A DNA stretch of 37,003 nucleotides from JAXHUH01 sp034211175 (GTDB lineage: Bacteria; Actinomycetota; Acidimicrobiia; Acidimicrobiales; CAIXPF01): positions 1 through 37,003 of the forward strand of contig JAXHUH010000233.1 of the NCBI GenBank assembly GCA_034211175.1, written 5' to 3'. Below, piece by piece: positions 1 through 7,139 of this stretch. The notes beneath the pieces were generated by a model. It saw only the letters and a list, made by a program, of their open reading frames with translations. It did not search any database and was not told where the DNA came from. Each line of letters opens with the position of its first letter. Positions within the stretch are counted from its first letter, which is position 1. Made by a program: the position numbers and the translations under genes.

Positions 1-2
1 CG

Positions 3-473
3 ACGGTCGCCGCCTCCCCCGGTGGTGGCGTGGCCGTGCTCGCCGGCGCGCTGGCGGCGACCCTGGCGGTGTGGGCGGTGGTGGCTCTGGTGGCGTCGTC
101 GCTGCTGGACGCCCTCGACGTGAGCGCCACGACGCTGTACCTCGGCGCGGGGGCCCTCGTGCTGAACAGCGTGGTGCGGCGCACGCTCGGCCGGGCGGGA
201 GCGACGAGCACGCCGGCGACCGCGACGACCGTCCCGGCGGCGCTGGTCGCCGTCTCCCTCCTGGTCACGCCGGCGCCGACGATGGTCGTCCTCGCGGTCG
301 CCGGGCGGGCGGGCGTGTCGAGCGCCCTCGCCGGCGCGCTGGCGGCCCTCGTCGCGGTCGGTCTCCTCGCCAGGCCGGGCATGAGCACCGATCTGCCCCG
401 GTCGCACCTCGCGCTGGTCGCCGGGGCCGTCGTGGCGAGCCAGATGGTCCTCGTCGGCGCGGTCGGCCTCTGA
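3..473 (+). CDS. Alanine-rich integral membrane protein, 5' end outside window
   Basis: The reading frame is open to the left edge of the window, so this is probably the C-terminal part of a longer gene; a GTG at 30 is the only nearby internal start and has a poor ribosome site. The visible part is about 150 residues and almost wholly hydrophobic, with four or five likely membrane segments rich in Ala, Val and Leu and a short polar stretch (RRTLGRAGATS) near the middle. There is no motif I recognise. It is followed after about 80 bases by infA on the same strand. No function can be assigned. Confidence 0.6.
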   Translation, partial: TVAASPGGGVAVLAGALAATLAVWAVVALVASSLLDALDVSATTLYLGAGALVLNSVVRRTLGRAGATSTPATATTVPAALVAVSLLVTPAPTMVVLAVAGRAGVSSALAGALAALVAVGLLARPGMSTDLPRSHLALVAGAVVASQMVLVGAVGL

Positions 474-556
474 CGACCTGGCGGCGACGCGACAGACCGG
501 GCACAGCGGGCCACTAGGGTGAGGGGGTGCCCCGTGTTCCATACAGGAGTTCGTGA

Positions 557-784
557 ATGCCCAAGCAGACCAGGGACGACGTCATCGTCATGGACGGCAC
601 CGTCCTCGAGGCCCTGCCGAACGCGATGTTCAAGGTCGAGCTCGAGGGAGGCAACACCGTCCTCGCGCACATCTCGGGCCGCATGCGGCGTGGCCGGATC
701 CGTGTGCTCCCCGGTGATCGCGTCCAGGTCGAGATCAGCGCGTACGACCTCTCCCGGGCCCGGATGACGTACCGCTACAAGTAA
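557..784 (+). CDS. infA: Translation initiation factor IF-1
   Basis: A 75-residue S1/OB-fold protein matching bacterial IF-1 throughout: GTVLEALPNAMFKVEL, VLAHISGRMRR, IRVLPGDRVQVE and the C-terminal MTYRYK are all family signatures. IF-1 binds the 30S A site during initiation. The ATG at 557 has an AGGAG seven bases upstream (545-549), and a TAGGGT at 515-520 is a possible -10 box. The gene is alone: none of the usual ribosomal-protein neighbours (rpmJ, rpsM, rpsK) follows, and a T-tract terminator ends the transcript. It may be a second infA copy or a relocated single copy; the window cannot decide. Confidence 0.95.
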   Translation: MPKQTRDDVIVMDGTVLEALPNAMFKVELEGGNTVLAHISGRMRRGRIRVLPGDRVQVEISAYDLSRARMTYRYK

Positions 785-810
785 GTCACAACCCGCCCCT
801 GCCTCATCCG

Positions 811-836
811 GTCCCGTCGTCCGCGGCGGGACTTTT
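811..836 (+). terminator. Rho-independent terminator after infA
   Basis: GTCCCG (811-816) pairs with CGGGAC (827-832), with further CG pairing inside the loop, and TTTT follows at 833-836. It lies 27 bases after the infA stop. It is the only hairpin in the window with a clear T tract. Confidence 0.8.
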
Positions 837-902
837 CCGCGCCCGTCCGGCGGCGGCGGTGTCGGGTGTGCCGGTCGAGATCAACTCTTGAGGATGTCTT
901 GA

Positions 903-965
903 GTCGAGGCCCGGGGGGCGTGCGGACGATGAACGGGTAGAGCCCCGGCCTCGACGACGAGGTCG
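903..965. repeat. Inverted repeat in the infA - STAS intergenic region
   Basis: GTCGAGGCCCGGGG (903-916) pairs with CCCCGGCCTCGAC (953-965) apart from one extra C. The 36-base interval contains GAACGGGTAG. Just upstream CTTGAG occurs twice, 11 bases apart (887 and 898). The rest of 785-1131 shows no gene that I can support. The function is unknown; it could be an RNA structure or a regulator site. Confidence 0.4.
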
Positions 966-1131
966 CCGGCTCGCTCCCCGCACCCGCACGCCGGCGCCCG
1001 TGGCGCCGTGCCCGGCCCCCGGAGATGTCGATGTCGGTACGCAACCACCGCTCGAACCATCGCTCCCCGCTGCGCCACCGCGTTCCCGGCCGTCCGCCGA
1101 CCGAGCGCCGGTCCCGCGCCGGCGGCCGCTC

Positions 1132-1563
1132 GTGAGTGGTGCCGCGTCGGCACTGAAGGCGGCGCCGGGCCGCGCCGATCACCTGGACATGGCCGATCAC
1201 CTGGACATGGCCGATCACCCGGACATGATCACTGGTCGGGCTCCGGCGTCCGCTCCGGGCACCGGCCCGACGATCGGGCTCGCGGCCCGGGTCGACGCCC
1301 GCACCGTCGCCCACCTCGAGCTGCTGCTGGACGCGGTCGACCCGACGTCGGCGGACGAGGTCCGCCTCGACGCGTCCCGCGTCCGCTTCGTCGACGACGG
1401 GGGTCTGGCCGCGCTCCGCTCGACGGTCGCCCGCTACCGCACCCGTGGCCTCGACCTGGTGGTCGTCGACGCCTCCCGCGCCGCCGAGCTCACCTTCGAC
1501 CGCCACGCCTTCCCCCACCGCTCCCCCCGCTTCGCCCACGTCCGCCGCATAGGCGCCGCCTGA
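1132..1563 (+). CDS. STAS-like (anti-anti-sigma fold) protein with altered phosphosite
   Basis: The C-terminal half looks like a STAS domain: a VRLDASRVRFVD strand, then GGLAALRSTVARYR as the helix after the phosphosite, then LDLVVVDAS. In classical SpoIIAA/RsbV proteins the loop reads DSSGL; here it is DDGGL, so both serines are gone and an Asp sits at the first. Such a protein could not be switched by kinase phosphorylation in the usual way. The start is uncertain: GTG 1132 is used here, but ATGs at 1189, 1207 and 1225 lie in an in-frame tandem repeat, and the last would give a domain-sized protein of 113 residues. Confidence 0.6.
   Translation: MSGAASALKAAPGRADHLDMADHLDMADHPDMITGRAPASAPGTGPTIGLAARVDARTVAHLELLLDAVDPTSADEVRLDASRVRFVDDGGLAALRSTVARYRTRGLDLVVVDASRAAELTFDRHAFPHRSPRFAHVRRIGAA
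1174..1227 (+). repeat. Three 18-bp in-frame tandem repeats
   Basis: The units lie at 1174-1191, 1192-1209 and 1210-1227. They encode ADHLDM, ADHLDM and ADHPDM and differ by one base (CTG to CCG). Each unit ends in ATG, so the repeat multiplies possible start codons of the STAS-like gene. Confidence 0.85.
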
Positions 1564-1744
1564 CCCCCTCGCGGAAGGCGCCACGACGCCCACGGCCCCA
1601 CACGACCGCCGACATCGCGCACCGGGAACGGCGACGACGGCCACGGCGCCGTGCGACCGCCGACCGGATCTTGCGGCACCCACGCCGAACCGGACACCAC
1701 CCGTGACAGCAACATCCGGGCGCCGGTCGCACGCCGTCCACGCA

Positions 1745-1798
1745 TCGAGCGAAGCGAGATCTGCCTGGACGGAACCAGCAAGCTCGAGCGAAGCGAGA
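1745..1798. repeat. 15-bp direct repeat in the STAS - response regulator gap
   Basis: TCGAGCGAAGCGAGA occurs at 1745-1759 and 1784-1798, a 39-base period, in the non-coding stretch 1564-1855 between two genes that converge. No other feature is seen there except the hairpin next to the regulator stop codon. Confidence 0.6.
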
Positions 1799-1830
1799 GC
1801 CGGCCGCCGCAGGCGGACGAAGCACTACCC

Positions 1831-1852
1831 CAAGAGCTCGCCAGAGCTCTTG
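1831..1852 (-). terminator. Hairpin after the response regulator gene
   Basis: CAAGAGCTC (1831-1839) and GAGCTCTTG (1844-1852) form a perfect nine-pair stem with a GCCA loop, three bases past the stop of the minus-strand regulator. There is no T tract on the minus strand, so the terminator role is inferred from position. Confidence 0.6.
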
Positions 1853-1855
1853 CGA

Positions 1856-2596
1856 CTACGTCATCCGATACCCGACGCCGCGGATGGTCTTGATGAGGCT
1901 GCCGTTGCGGCCGGTGTCGATCTTCTTGCGGAGGTTGGCGATGTGCACGTCGACGACGTGGTCGTCGCCGACCCACATCGGCCCCCACACCTGCTCGAGC
2001 AGCACCTGGCGGGAGCTGACGACGGAGGGGCGGCGGGTGAGCGCCTCGAGGAGGTCGAACTCGATGCGGGTGAGGTGCACCTCGACGCCGTCGATGGTGA
2101 CCTCGCGGGCGTCGAGGTCGATGCTGAGCGAGCCGTGGTCGCGCACCTGGCGTTCGGGTTCGTCGTCGACGACGAACCCGGCGCGCGGGCGGCGCATGAG
2201 CACGTTGATCCGGGCGAGGAGCTCGCGTTCGGAGAACGGCCGGGTCATGAAGTCGTCGGCGCCGACGGCGAGCCCGACGAGCATGTCGACCTCGTCGGCA
2301 CGGGCGGTGACCATGATGACGTAGGCGTCGCTGAACAGCCGGAGGCGGCGGCACACCTCGTTGCCGTCGACGCCGCCGGGCAGGTTGACGTCGAGCACCA
2401 GCAGGTCGGGCGACCAGGCCCGGGCGTACTCGAGCGCGGTCGGTCCATCGCCGACCGCCTTGACCTCGTAGCCCTGGGACTCGAGGAGGGGGCCGAGCTG
2501 GTCGTCCGGTTCCGGACCGCCCTCGACGACGAGCACCTTGATGTGCCGACCCGGGGCGAGCGTTGTGGGCTGCTGGTTGACCATCGAGCTCTGCAT
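1856..2596 (-). CDS. OmpR/PhoB-type response regulator with degenerate receiver, orphan
   Basis: The N-terminal receiver (about residues 15-130) carries the usual phospho-acceptor region LLVLDVNLPG and the VTA threonine. The linker leads to a winged-helix DNA-binding domain with LTRIEFDLLEAL, DDHVVDVHIANLRKKI and IRTIRGVGY-like ending (IKTIRGVGYRM). Two conserved receiver positions differ: the acidic pair after the first strand reads VVEGG, so one acid is missing, and the conserved lysine of the K-P motif is Arg (MTRPF). No histidine kinase lies nearby. It is probably a DNA-binding regulator with weak or phosphorylation-independent control. ATG 2596 is used, with GGTGAGG just upstream; GTG 2605 and ATG 2584 are alternatives. 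Confidence 0.88.
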   Translation of the reverse strand: MQSSMVNQQPTTLAPGRHIKVLVVEGGPEPDDQLGPLLESQGYEVKAVGDGPTALEYARAWSPDLLVLDVNLPGGVDGNEVCRRLRLFSDAYVIMVTARADEVDMLVGLAVGADDFMTRPFSERELLARINVLMRRPRAGFVVDDEPERQVRDHGSLSIDLDAREVTIDGVEVHLTRIEFDLLEALTRRPSVVSSRQVLLEQVWGPMWVGDDHVVDVHIANLRKKIDTGRNGSLIKTIRGVGYRMT

Positions 2597-2666
2597 TCGC
2601 CTCACCGCGAGTGATCGGCCCGCCCTGGCACCCTCTGGACCTCAAAGCTGGCGTTTGCACCACCTG

Positions 2667-2685
2667 ACCCACCCGAGGGATGGGT
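2667..2685 (-). terminator. Hairpin between the ClpP-like and regulator genes
   Basis: ACCCACCC (2667-2674) pairs with GGATGGGT (2678-2685) with one G-U pair and a three-base loop. It lies just past the stop of the minus-strand ClpP-like gene, so it may end that transcript. No T tract is seen. Confidence 0.4.
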
Positions 2686-2705
2686 GCCAACAGGCTGATG
2701 AGCTT

Positions 2706-3275
2706 TCAGGGTACGTCGATCCGGTCCGCGATGCTGAGCGCGACAAGCCTCTCCGCGTCCAAAACCGCGCTCTCAGTGATGATCTGACGGATCTCGCCCT
2801 CCGAACGACCGGTAGCCGACGCCAATCGTCCGACGAGGTCCGCCAGGCGGGTGCGGTGGGCCTCCGCCCAGTTCGCCACCGACTCCGGACGGCCGTCGAA
2901 CGACGCCACCGGCTCGCTGACCAGGGCACGGGCGTGGGGTGCCACCACACGCTCGGCACCGACGGCGAGCACGGCGACGGCCAGCCCTCCGGCCCGCCCG
3001 GCGAGACGCACCCGCACGGGCGCACCGATGGTGTCGATCGCGTCGATCACGGCGAAGACGGCGTCGAGGTCGTCCCCCTCGACGTCGAGGTGGAGATCGA
3101 TGGGGTCGTCGGCCAGAGCGTCGAGCGTGAGCAACTGCGCCACCGTCCGCCCCGCGAGCTCGGCGTCGAGCCGGCCCCGCGCCATCACCAGCCGGCGCCG
3201 GAACATCGTGTCCGCCACGACGGCGTCCACGTCGGCACCAGGCCCGGGGAAGGGGAACATCGCGTCACCGGCCAT
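2706..3275 (-). CDS. ClpP-like protein lacking the catalytic triad (pseudo-protease)
   Basis: A 189-residue protein of ClpP length. The order of family blocks is kept: AGRTVAQLLTLDAL (ClpP ...ANxxVAQLLFLE), the AVIDAIDTI helix, the GRAGGLAVAVLAVGA block, APHARALVSEP and a C-terminal DAERLVALSIADRID. By eye alignment the nucleophile serine (GMAAS) is Gly97, the catalytic histidine (MIHQP) is Ser120, the aspartate position is Ile165, and the NSPGG oxyanion loop is VEGDD. A peptidase role is therefore unlikely; a ClpR-like structural or scaffold role is inference. The ATG at 3275 lies 11 bases inside the upstream XRE gene, so the two are translationally coupled. The homology call rests on my alignment, not on a search. 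Confidence 0.7.
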   Translation of the reverse strand: MAGDAMFPFPGPGADVDAVVADTMFRRRLVMARGRLDAELAGRTVAQLLTLDALADDPIDLHLDVEGDDLDAVFAVIDAIDTIGAPVRVRLAGRAGGLAVAVLAVGAERVVAPHARALVSEPVASFDGRPESVANWAEAHRTRLADLVGRLASATGRSEGEIRQIITESAVLDAERLVALSIADRIDVP

Positions 3276-3579
3276 CGTCGCGCTCCTCGGTTCGTGTGGT
3301 CGGCGTCGTTCGATCCGCGACGCCGTCGACCGTCCCGGCGATCCCCACGGCGAGCGACGCGTCCAGGGCGGCCGCATAGCGCTGCAGCGTGGACAACCGG
3401 GCGTCGACGGCGCCCGATTCGAGGCGGGCGACCGACGACTGCGTGGTCCCCATGCGCTCGGCGACGACACCCTGGGTGACACCGACCGAGCGACGGTGCG
3501 CGACGAGCCCGGCCCACAGCTCGCGCCGGGCGGCGATCGCGTCGAACCCGGGCAGCCGCGTGCGACGAGGTGCGATCAT
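3265..3579 (-). CDS. XRE-family helix-turn-helix regulator
   Basis: A 104-residue protein. After an N-terminal helix (FDAIAARRELWAGLVAHRRS) comes a typical HTH_3 domain: VTQGVVAERMGTTQSSVARLESG followed by STLQRYAAALDA. The C-terminus (TTPTTRTEERDDGR) is polar and disordered, and its end overlaps the start of the ClpP-like gene. Pairing and overlap suggest the regulator controls its own operon together with the ClpP-like protein. TATGCT lies six bases before the ATG on the minus strand, which fits a leaderless promoter. Layout resembles HigA-type antitoxin genes, but no toxin-like partner is present. Confidence 0.85.
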   Translation of the reverse strand: MIAPRRTRLPGFDAIAARRELWAGLVAHRRSVGVTQGVVAERMGTTQSSVARLESGAVDARLSTLQRYAAALDASLAVGIAGTVDGVADRTTPTTRTEERDDGR

Positions 3580-3802
3580 GGACCCAGCATATCGCGGATG
3601 TGCTATGTCGCCGCGAGTGCCGCGCCGCACACGACAGCGCGTCTCATGACCATCGTTGTGACCACCGCGTTCCAACTCTCCCACAGATGGGCCTTCTCCT
3701 TGACAGATGTCACACGCGCGGGCATCGTGGGGCCCGCCGAGGGGTGACGGCCATCGAGCCACTCGGCGGTCCGTCGGTTCGATCCACCCGAGGGGGGATG
3801 GA

Positions 3803-3892
3803 ATGACCGTGGAGCGAAGCCCACCCGATCCGTGTGCGGCGTCGATGGGTGAGCCCGCGTCCGGGAAGGTCCTTCTGCAACCACCGTGGTGA
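3803..3892 (+). CDS. Possible 29-residue small ORF
   Basis: An ATG at 3803 follows a purine-rich GAGGGGGGATGGA and opens a short frame to 3892. The product is rich in Pro and has no recognisable motif. The 620-base stretch 3580-4199 contains otherwise only a strong hairpin and the promoter of the next gene. This could equally be chance. Confidence 0.15.
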   Translation: MTVERSPPDPCAASMGEPASGKVLLQPPW

Positions 3893-3973
3893 CCGTTACG
3901 GCGGCCCACGCCGAGGGGGGCGACAGCCGGTCCGTGCGAGCGACACCGGCGCCGCAGCCAGGCGAACCGCGAC

Positions 3974-4010
3974 CCGTGGGGGCGCTCCGCTGTGCGGGGC
4001 GCCCCCACGG
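3974..4010. terminator. Strong GC hairpin in the 3580-4199 intergenic region
   Basis: CCGTGGGGGCGC (3974-3985) pairs perfectly with GCGCCCCCACGG (3999-4010), and the loop holds a further CCGC/GCGG pairing. It has no T tract. It could end a transcript coming from the left, perhaps of the possible small ORF, or insulate the promoter at 4147. Confidence 0.45.
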
Positions 4011-4146
4011 CGCGTCGATGGCCCCGCCGAGGTCGTTGCGGCGGGCGCGGCACCGACCCGGCCGGGTCCGGGCGCGTGGCACACGGCGGGTACCCTCGCC
4101 ACCGGGCGAGACGCGCACGGCGGCGCGACCGGCACGTGCTCGGCGG

Positions 4147-4172
4147 GTTTGGTGCGTCCCGACAGCGGGTAG
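4147..4172 (+). promoter_or_regulatory. SigF/SigB-type promoter of the 4200 gene
   Basis: GTTTGG starts at 4147 and GGGTAG lies at 4167-4172, with 16 bases between GTTT and GGGTAG. This matches the known actinobacterial SigF/SigB pattern GTTT-N15-17-GGGTA. The ATG of the next gene is 28 bases downstream. Confidence 0.75.
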
Positions 4173-4199
4173 CTCGCCCCCGAGGAGAAGGAGGAAACC

Positions 4200-4556
4200 A
4201 TGGGCAGACGTCGCGGCCGGCGACGCACGAACGGGAAGAAGGTCGTCCTCGAGCTCGAGGCGGCACACGAGCTCGTCGACCTCGTCGAGGACGAGCCGGG
4301 TGACGCCAACGAAGACCTGCTCGACGAGGCGTACCTCGCCATCGACCGACGATCGAACCGCCTCGAGGCCGATGCGCAACGCATGGTCGCCGAGGGTGCG
4401 GCGGTCGCGGTCGAGGTGGACGACGAGGCGGCGGGCCGCGTGAAGGCTCTGATCGCCCGTGAGCCCGTGCCCCTGGAGGACGAGCCGGTTCGCACGTTCG
4501 GCCGGCGCCTGTCCTCGAAGCTCCGCACCGCGTCGAAGAAGCGCGAGAGCGCCTGA
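4200..4556 (+). CDS. Small charged protein, predicted SigF regulon member
   Basis: A 118-residue protein with a basic start (MGRRRGRRRTNGKK), a central acidic, mostly helical part (ELEAAHELVDLVEDEPGDANEDLLDEAY, broken by loops) and a basic tail (FGRRLSSKLRTASKKRES). No membrane segment, signal peptide or Cys. I do not recognise the family. The start is very well supported: GAGGAGAAGGAGGAA precedes the ATG. The SigF-type promoter upstream points to a stress role. Confidence 0.85.
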   Translation: MGRRRGRRRTNGKKVVLELEAAHELVDLVEDEPGDANEDLLDEAYLAIDRRSNRLEADAQRMVAEGAAVAVEVDDEAAGRVKALIAREPVPLEDEPVRTFGRRLSSKLRTASKKRESA

Positions 4557-4595
4557 TCGGCCCCGGCGCGCGACCGGCGCGCCGACCGGCCCGCC

Positions 4596-4991
4596 TCACG
4601 ACGCGAGCAGCGGCGCCAATCGCTCGACCAACGCGTCGTCGAGCCGGGTCGGTCGGCCGGACGGGCCGATCACGCCGATCTTGACCTCGGCCTCGCACAG
4701 GACCTCGCCGCCGCGCTCGATGCGCTGTCGCCAGGTGCTCGACACGCGGGCGAGCCGCTCGATGGACGACACGACCTCGAGCGCGTCGCCGCCGACGGCC
4801 GACGCCCGGTAGCGCACCCGGAGCTCGGTGACCACGAGCTGCGTGCCCGAGCGCGCCAGCTCGTGGAGATCGATCCCGACCCTCTCCAGCGATTCCGCCC
4901 GGCCGATCTCGAAGTACTCGACGTAGACCGCGTGGTTCACGTGACCGTACGGATCGAGCTCCGAGAACCGGACCTTCACCGGCGCGCGCAT
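4596..4991 (-). CDS. Acyl-CoA thioesterase, hotdog fold (4HBT/YbgC type)
   Basis: A 131-residue single hotdog domain. The N-terminal FSELDPYGHVNHAVYVEYFEIGR carries the family's catalytic Asp and HVNH loop, and LVVTELRVRYRASAVGGDALEV is the usual second block. These enzymes hydrolyse acyl- or hydroxybenzoyl-CoA. The substrate cannot be read from the sequence. The ATG at 4991 fits the family start. It is divergent from the SDR at 5354. A TACGA-N6-TCGTA inverted repeat lies at once upstream of the start. Confidence 0.88.
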   Translation of the reverse strand: MRAPVKVRFSELDPYGHVNHAVYVEYFEIGRAESLERVGIDLHELARSGTQLVVTELRVRYRASAVGGDALEVVSSIERLARVSSTWRQRIERGGEVLCEAEVKIGVIGPSGRPTRLDDALVERLAPLLAS

Positions 4992-4996
4992 CACGA

Positions 4997-5012
4997 TACG
5001 AACAGTCTCGTA
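4997..5012. promoter_or_regulatory. Small inverted repeat upstream of the thioesterase
   Basis: TACGA (4997-5001) and TCGTA (5008-5012) are separated by six bases and lie 5 bases in front of the thioesterase ATG. The region is AT-rich against its surroundings. It may be an operator; no regulator is known. Confidence 0.3.
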
Positions 5013-5202
5013 AATTGCGCACGGCACATGGGAACCAACCTGGTCGCGGAGCAGCGCGCCGACTGTACGGCGTTCGACGTGGACAGATGACGACCGTCGC
5101 TCCGTCCGCGTCCGCCGACGACCGGTACGACGGCCCACCGACGGTCCGTGCACCCGATGATCGGGGTTACCCGGCGTCGTCCACACGTTGGCGAAGTCAC
5201 TC

Positions 5203-5232
5203 TTGCGGAGGCTCGCGAAGCGGTCCTATGTT
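5203..5232 (+). promoter_or_regulatory. Housekeeping-type promoter for the SDR gene
   Basis: TTGCGG (5203-5208), an 18-base spacer and TATGTT (5227-5232) fit a sigma-A-like promoter. It would give a leader of about 115 bases before the SDR ATG at 5354. The remainder of the 5013-5353 gap shows nothing else. Confidence 0.45.
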
Positions 5233-5353
5233 GGCCGTCTGACGCCCCGTCATCGCACACTGCGGCCTTCCCGGAACCGATGATGGCGAGGAGTCGGGCG
5301 ACCAGACCTGACCACCGAGCCGACCGTCGCGAACGCGCTGGTCCGGAGGACGT

Positions 5354-6169
5354 ATGAGCCGTGTCGTTCTGACCACGGGCGCCAACTCGGGCATCGGTCT
5401 CGCGGTGGCGGTCGAGATCGCCCGCCGGGGTCACACATCGGTGGCCACCGTACGCAACGAGGCACGCGCCATCGACCTCAAGGAACACGCGCACGCCGCG
5501 GGCGTCGACGTGGACATCGCACTCCTCGACGTCACCGACGCCGACCAGTGCGAAGAGGTCATCGCCGCGCATCAACCCGACGCCATCGTGAACAACGCCG
5601 GCTTCGGCCTGACCGCGCCGATGGAGGCCGTCTCCGACGACGACGCGCGTCGCGTACTGGAGACGATGCTCGTCGCCCCTATGCGCCTGGCGCGCCTCGC
5701 CATCCCGACGATGCGGGCACGCGGAGGCGGCCGGATCGTGAACGTGTCCTCGATCCTCGGTCGGGTCACGATGCCGCTCACCGGTTGGTACCAGGCGGCC
5801 AAGCACGGCCTCGAGGCCGCGAGCGACGCCCTGAGGGTGGAGGTCGCCCGTGACGGCATCTCGGTGACGCTGGTCGAGCCCGGGTTCGTCCGCACCTCGC
5901 TGCTCGATCGGATGGACGACGACGCGCAGCGATTCGCACACCACGGCTACGACCGCGCGTACGAGCGGGCGGCCCGGGCCCTCGGCCTGGCGCGCCCGTT
6001 CATGAGCACCCCCGAGGACGCGGCCGGCGTCATCGCCAACGTCATCGACGCACGCGCCCCGAAGGCCCGGTGCACGGTCGGGTTGGACGCCCGGTGGCTC
6101 GACGCCACCAACGGCCTCGTCCCGACCGGCGTGCGCGACCGCCTGACCCGCGTCGGCTCCGGGCTGTGA
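5354..6169 (+). CDS. Short-chain dehydrogenase/reductase
   Basis: A 271-residue classical SDR with every key element: TGANSGIG (8-15) for NAD(P) binding, NNAG (80-83), the catalytic Ser in NVSS (about 132) and YQAAK (Tyr146, Lys150). RNEARA after the second strand suggests NADP preference. The substrate is not evident; the late segment (WLDATNGLVPTGVRDRL) resembles uncharacterised lipid or aldehyde reductases. GGAGGA lies ahead of the ATG. The acyltransferase gene follows after 69 bases and may share the transcript. Confidence 0.92.
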   Translation: MSRVVLTTGANSGIGLAVAVEIARRGHTSVATVRNEARAIDLKEHAHAAGVDVDIALLDVTDADQCEEVIAAHQPDAIVNNAGFGLTAPMEAVSDDDARRVLETMLVAPMRLARLAIPTMRARGGGRIVNVSSILGRVTMPLTGWYQAAKHGLEAASDALRVEVARDGISVTLVEPGFVRTSLLDRMDDDAQRFAHHGYDRAYERAARALGLARPFMSTPEDAAGVIANVIDARAPKARCTVGLDARWLDATNGLVPTGVRDRLTRVGSGL

Positions 6170-6238
6170 CACCGGTGTCCCGACGGCCGAGTCCCGTGCC
6201 CCCGACGCCCACCCGCCCACCTGCGTCTCGAGGTACTC

Positions 6239-7108
6239 ATGCGCCAGATGACCGCCGACGGCCTCGAGCGGCCGTCCAGCGACGTGCTGGACCGGCCCGA
6301 CGACACCGAACCCGACACCGCGACCACCAGTGCCACCGCCACCGCGCCCGTCCGTGGGGTCGACGCCGAGCCCGGGCAGGGGCCACGGAACGGGCTCGTG
6401 GACACGGAGCTCGACACCGCTCCCACCGGGCCCGAGGAGCGTGGGGAACCGCCCTCCGGGGCCATCGGCGTGCTCTCGCCGGTCGCCCGGGCCATGATCC
6501 GCCCGGCCTGCCACCTCTACAACAAGCTGACCGTCGAGGGGCTCGAGAACGTGCCCGCCACCGGCCGGGCCATCATCGCCGCCAACCACATCTCGTTCCT
6601 CGACTCGGTCGTCCTGCTCGGGACACTGCCCCGCCGGGTCACCTTCGTGGGCAAGGCCGAGTACCTCGACAGCTGGACGACCCGGTACCTGTTCCCGGCG
6701 ATCGGGATGATCCCGATCGACCGCAGCGGAGGCCGCTCGGCCCTGCGGGCGCTCGAGCAGGCGTGCGAGGTCCTGGAGCGGGACGAGCTGTTCGGCATCT
6801 TCCCCGAGGGCACGCGCTCTCGCGACGGCCTTCTCCACCGGGGCAGGACCGGCATCGCCCGGGTGGCCATGCGGACCGGTGCCGTCGTCGTGCCGACCGG
6901 GATCGTCGGCACCGCCGAGATCCAACCGCCCGGCGCGAAGGTCCCACGACCGCGACGGGAGTGCCGCGTCCACTTCGGTGAGCCGATCGACCCGGCCCGC
7001 TACGAGAGCTCGGAACCGGACCCGCTGGTCCATCGCCGCTTCACCGACGAGATCATGTACGAGATCCGCCAGCTGAGCGGTCAGCGCTACGTCGACACCT
7101 ACGCCTGA
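6239..7108 (+). CDS. PlsC-type 1-acylglycerol-3-phosphate acyltransferase with acidic N-terminal extension
   Basis: The catalytic domain spans about residues 85-280: NHISFLD gives the HX4D motif (His117, Asp122), FPEGTRS (188-194) binds the acceptor phosphate, and VPTGIVGT is the fourth block. The enzyme would acylate lysophosphatidate or a similar acceptor at the membrane. The first 75 residues are Asp/Thr/Pro-rich and of low complexity, an unusual extension. The ATG at 6239 is weakly supported; a later start near the domain is possible but would have to fall after residue 75. Confidence 0.9.
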   Translation: MRQMTADGLERPSSDVLDRPDDTEPDTATTSATATAPVRGVDAEPGQGPRNGLVDTELDTAPTGPEERGEPPSGAIGVLSPVARAMIRPACHLYNKLTVEGLENVPATGRAIIAANHISFLDSVVLLGTLPRRVTFVGKAEYLDSWTTRYLFPAIGMIPIDRSGGRSALRALEQACEVLERDELFGIFPEGTRSRDGLLHRGRTGIARVAMRTGAVVVPTGIVGTAEIQPPGAKVPRPRRECRVHFGEPIDPARYESSEPDPLVHRRFTDEIMYEIRQLSGQRYVDTYA

Positions 7109-7139
7109 GACCGGCGGTCGTCGTCGGGCTCCGGCGTGA

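Noticed and set aside
931..940. GGGTAG as another SigF-type -10 box
   Set aside because: No GTTT-like element lies 15-17 bases upstream and no gene start follows closely.
3770..3800. GGTTCGATCC resembling a tRNA T-loop
   Set aside because: No matching T-stem, acceptor stem or anticodon arm could be found around it.
3603..7033. Long minus-strand open frames across the small-gene, thioesterase, SDR and acyltransferase region
   Set aside because: They lie antisense or out of frame to genes with clear motifs, have low-complexity Arg/Gly/Pro or Asp/His-rich products and no ribosome sites; typical of very GC-rich DNA.
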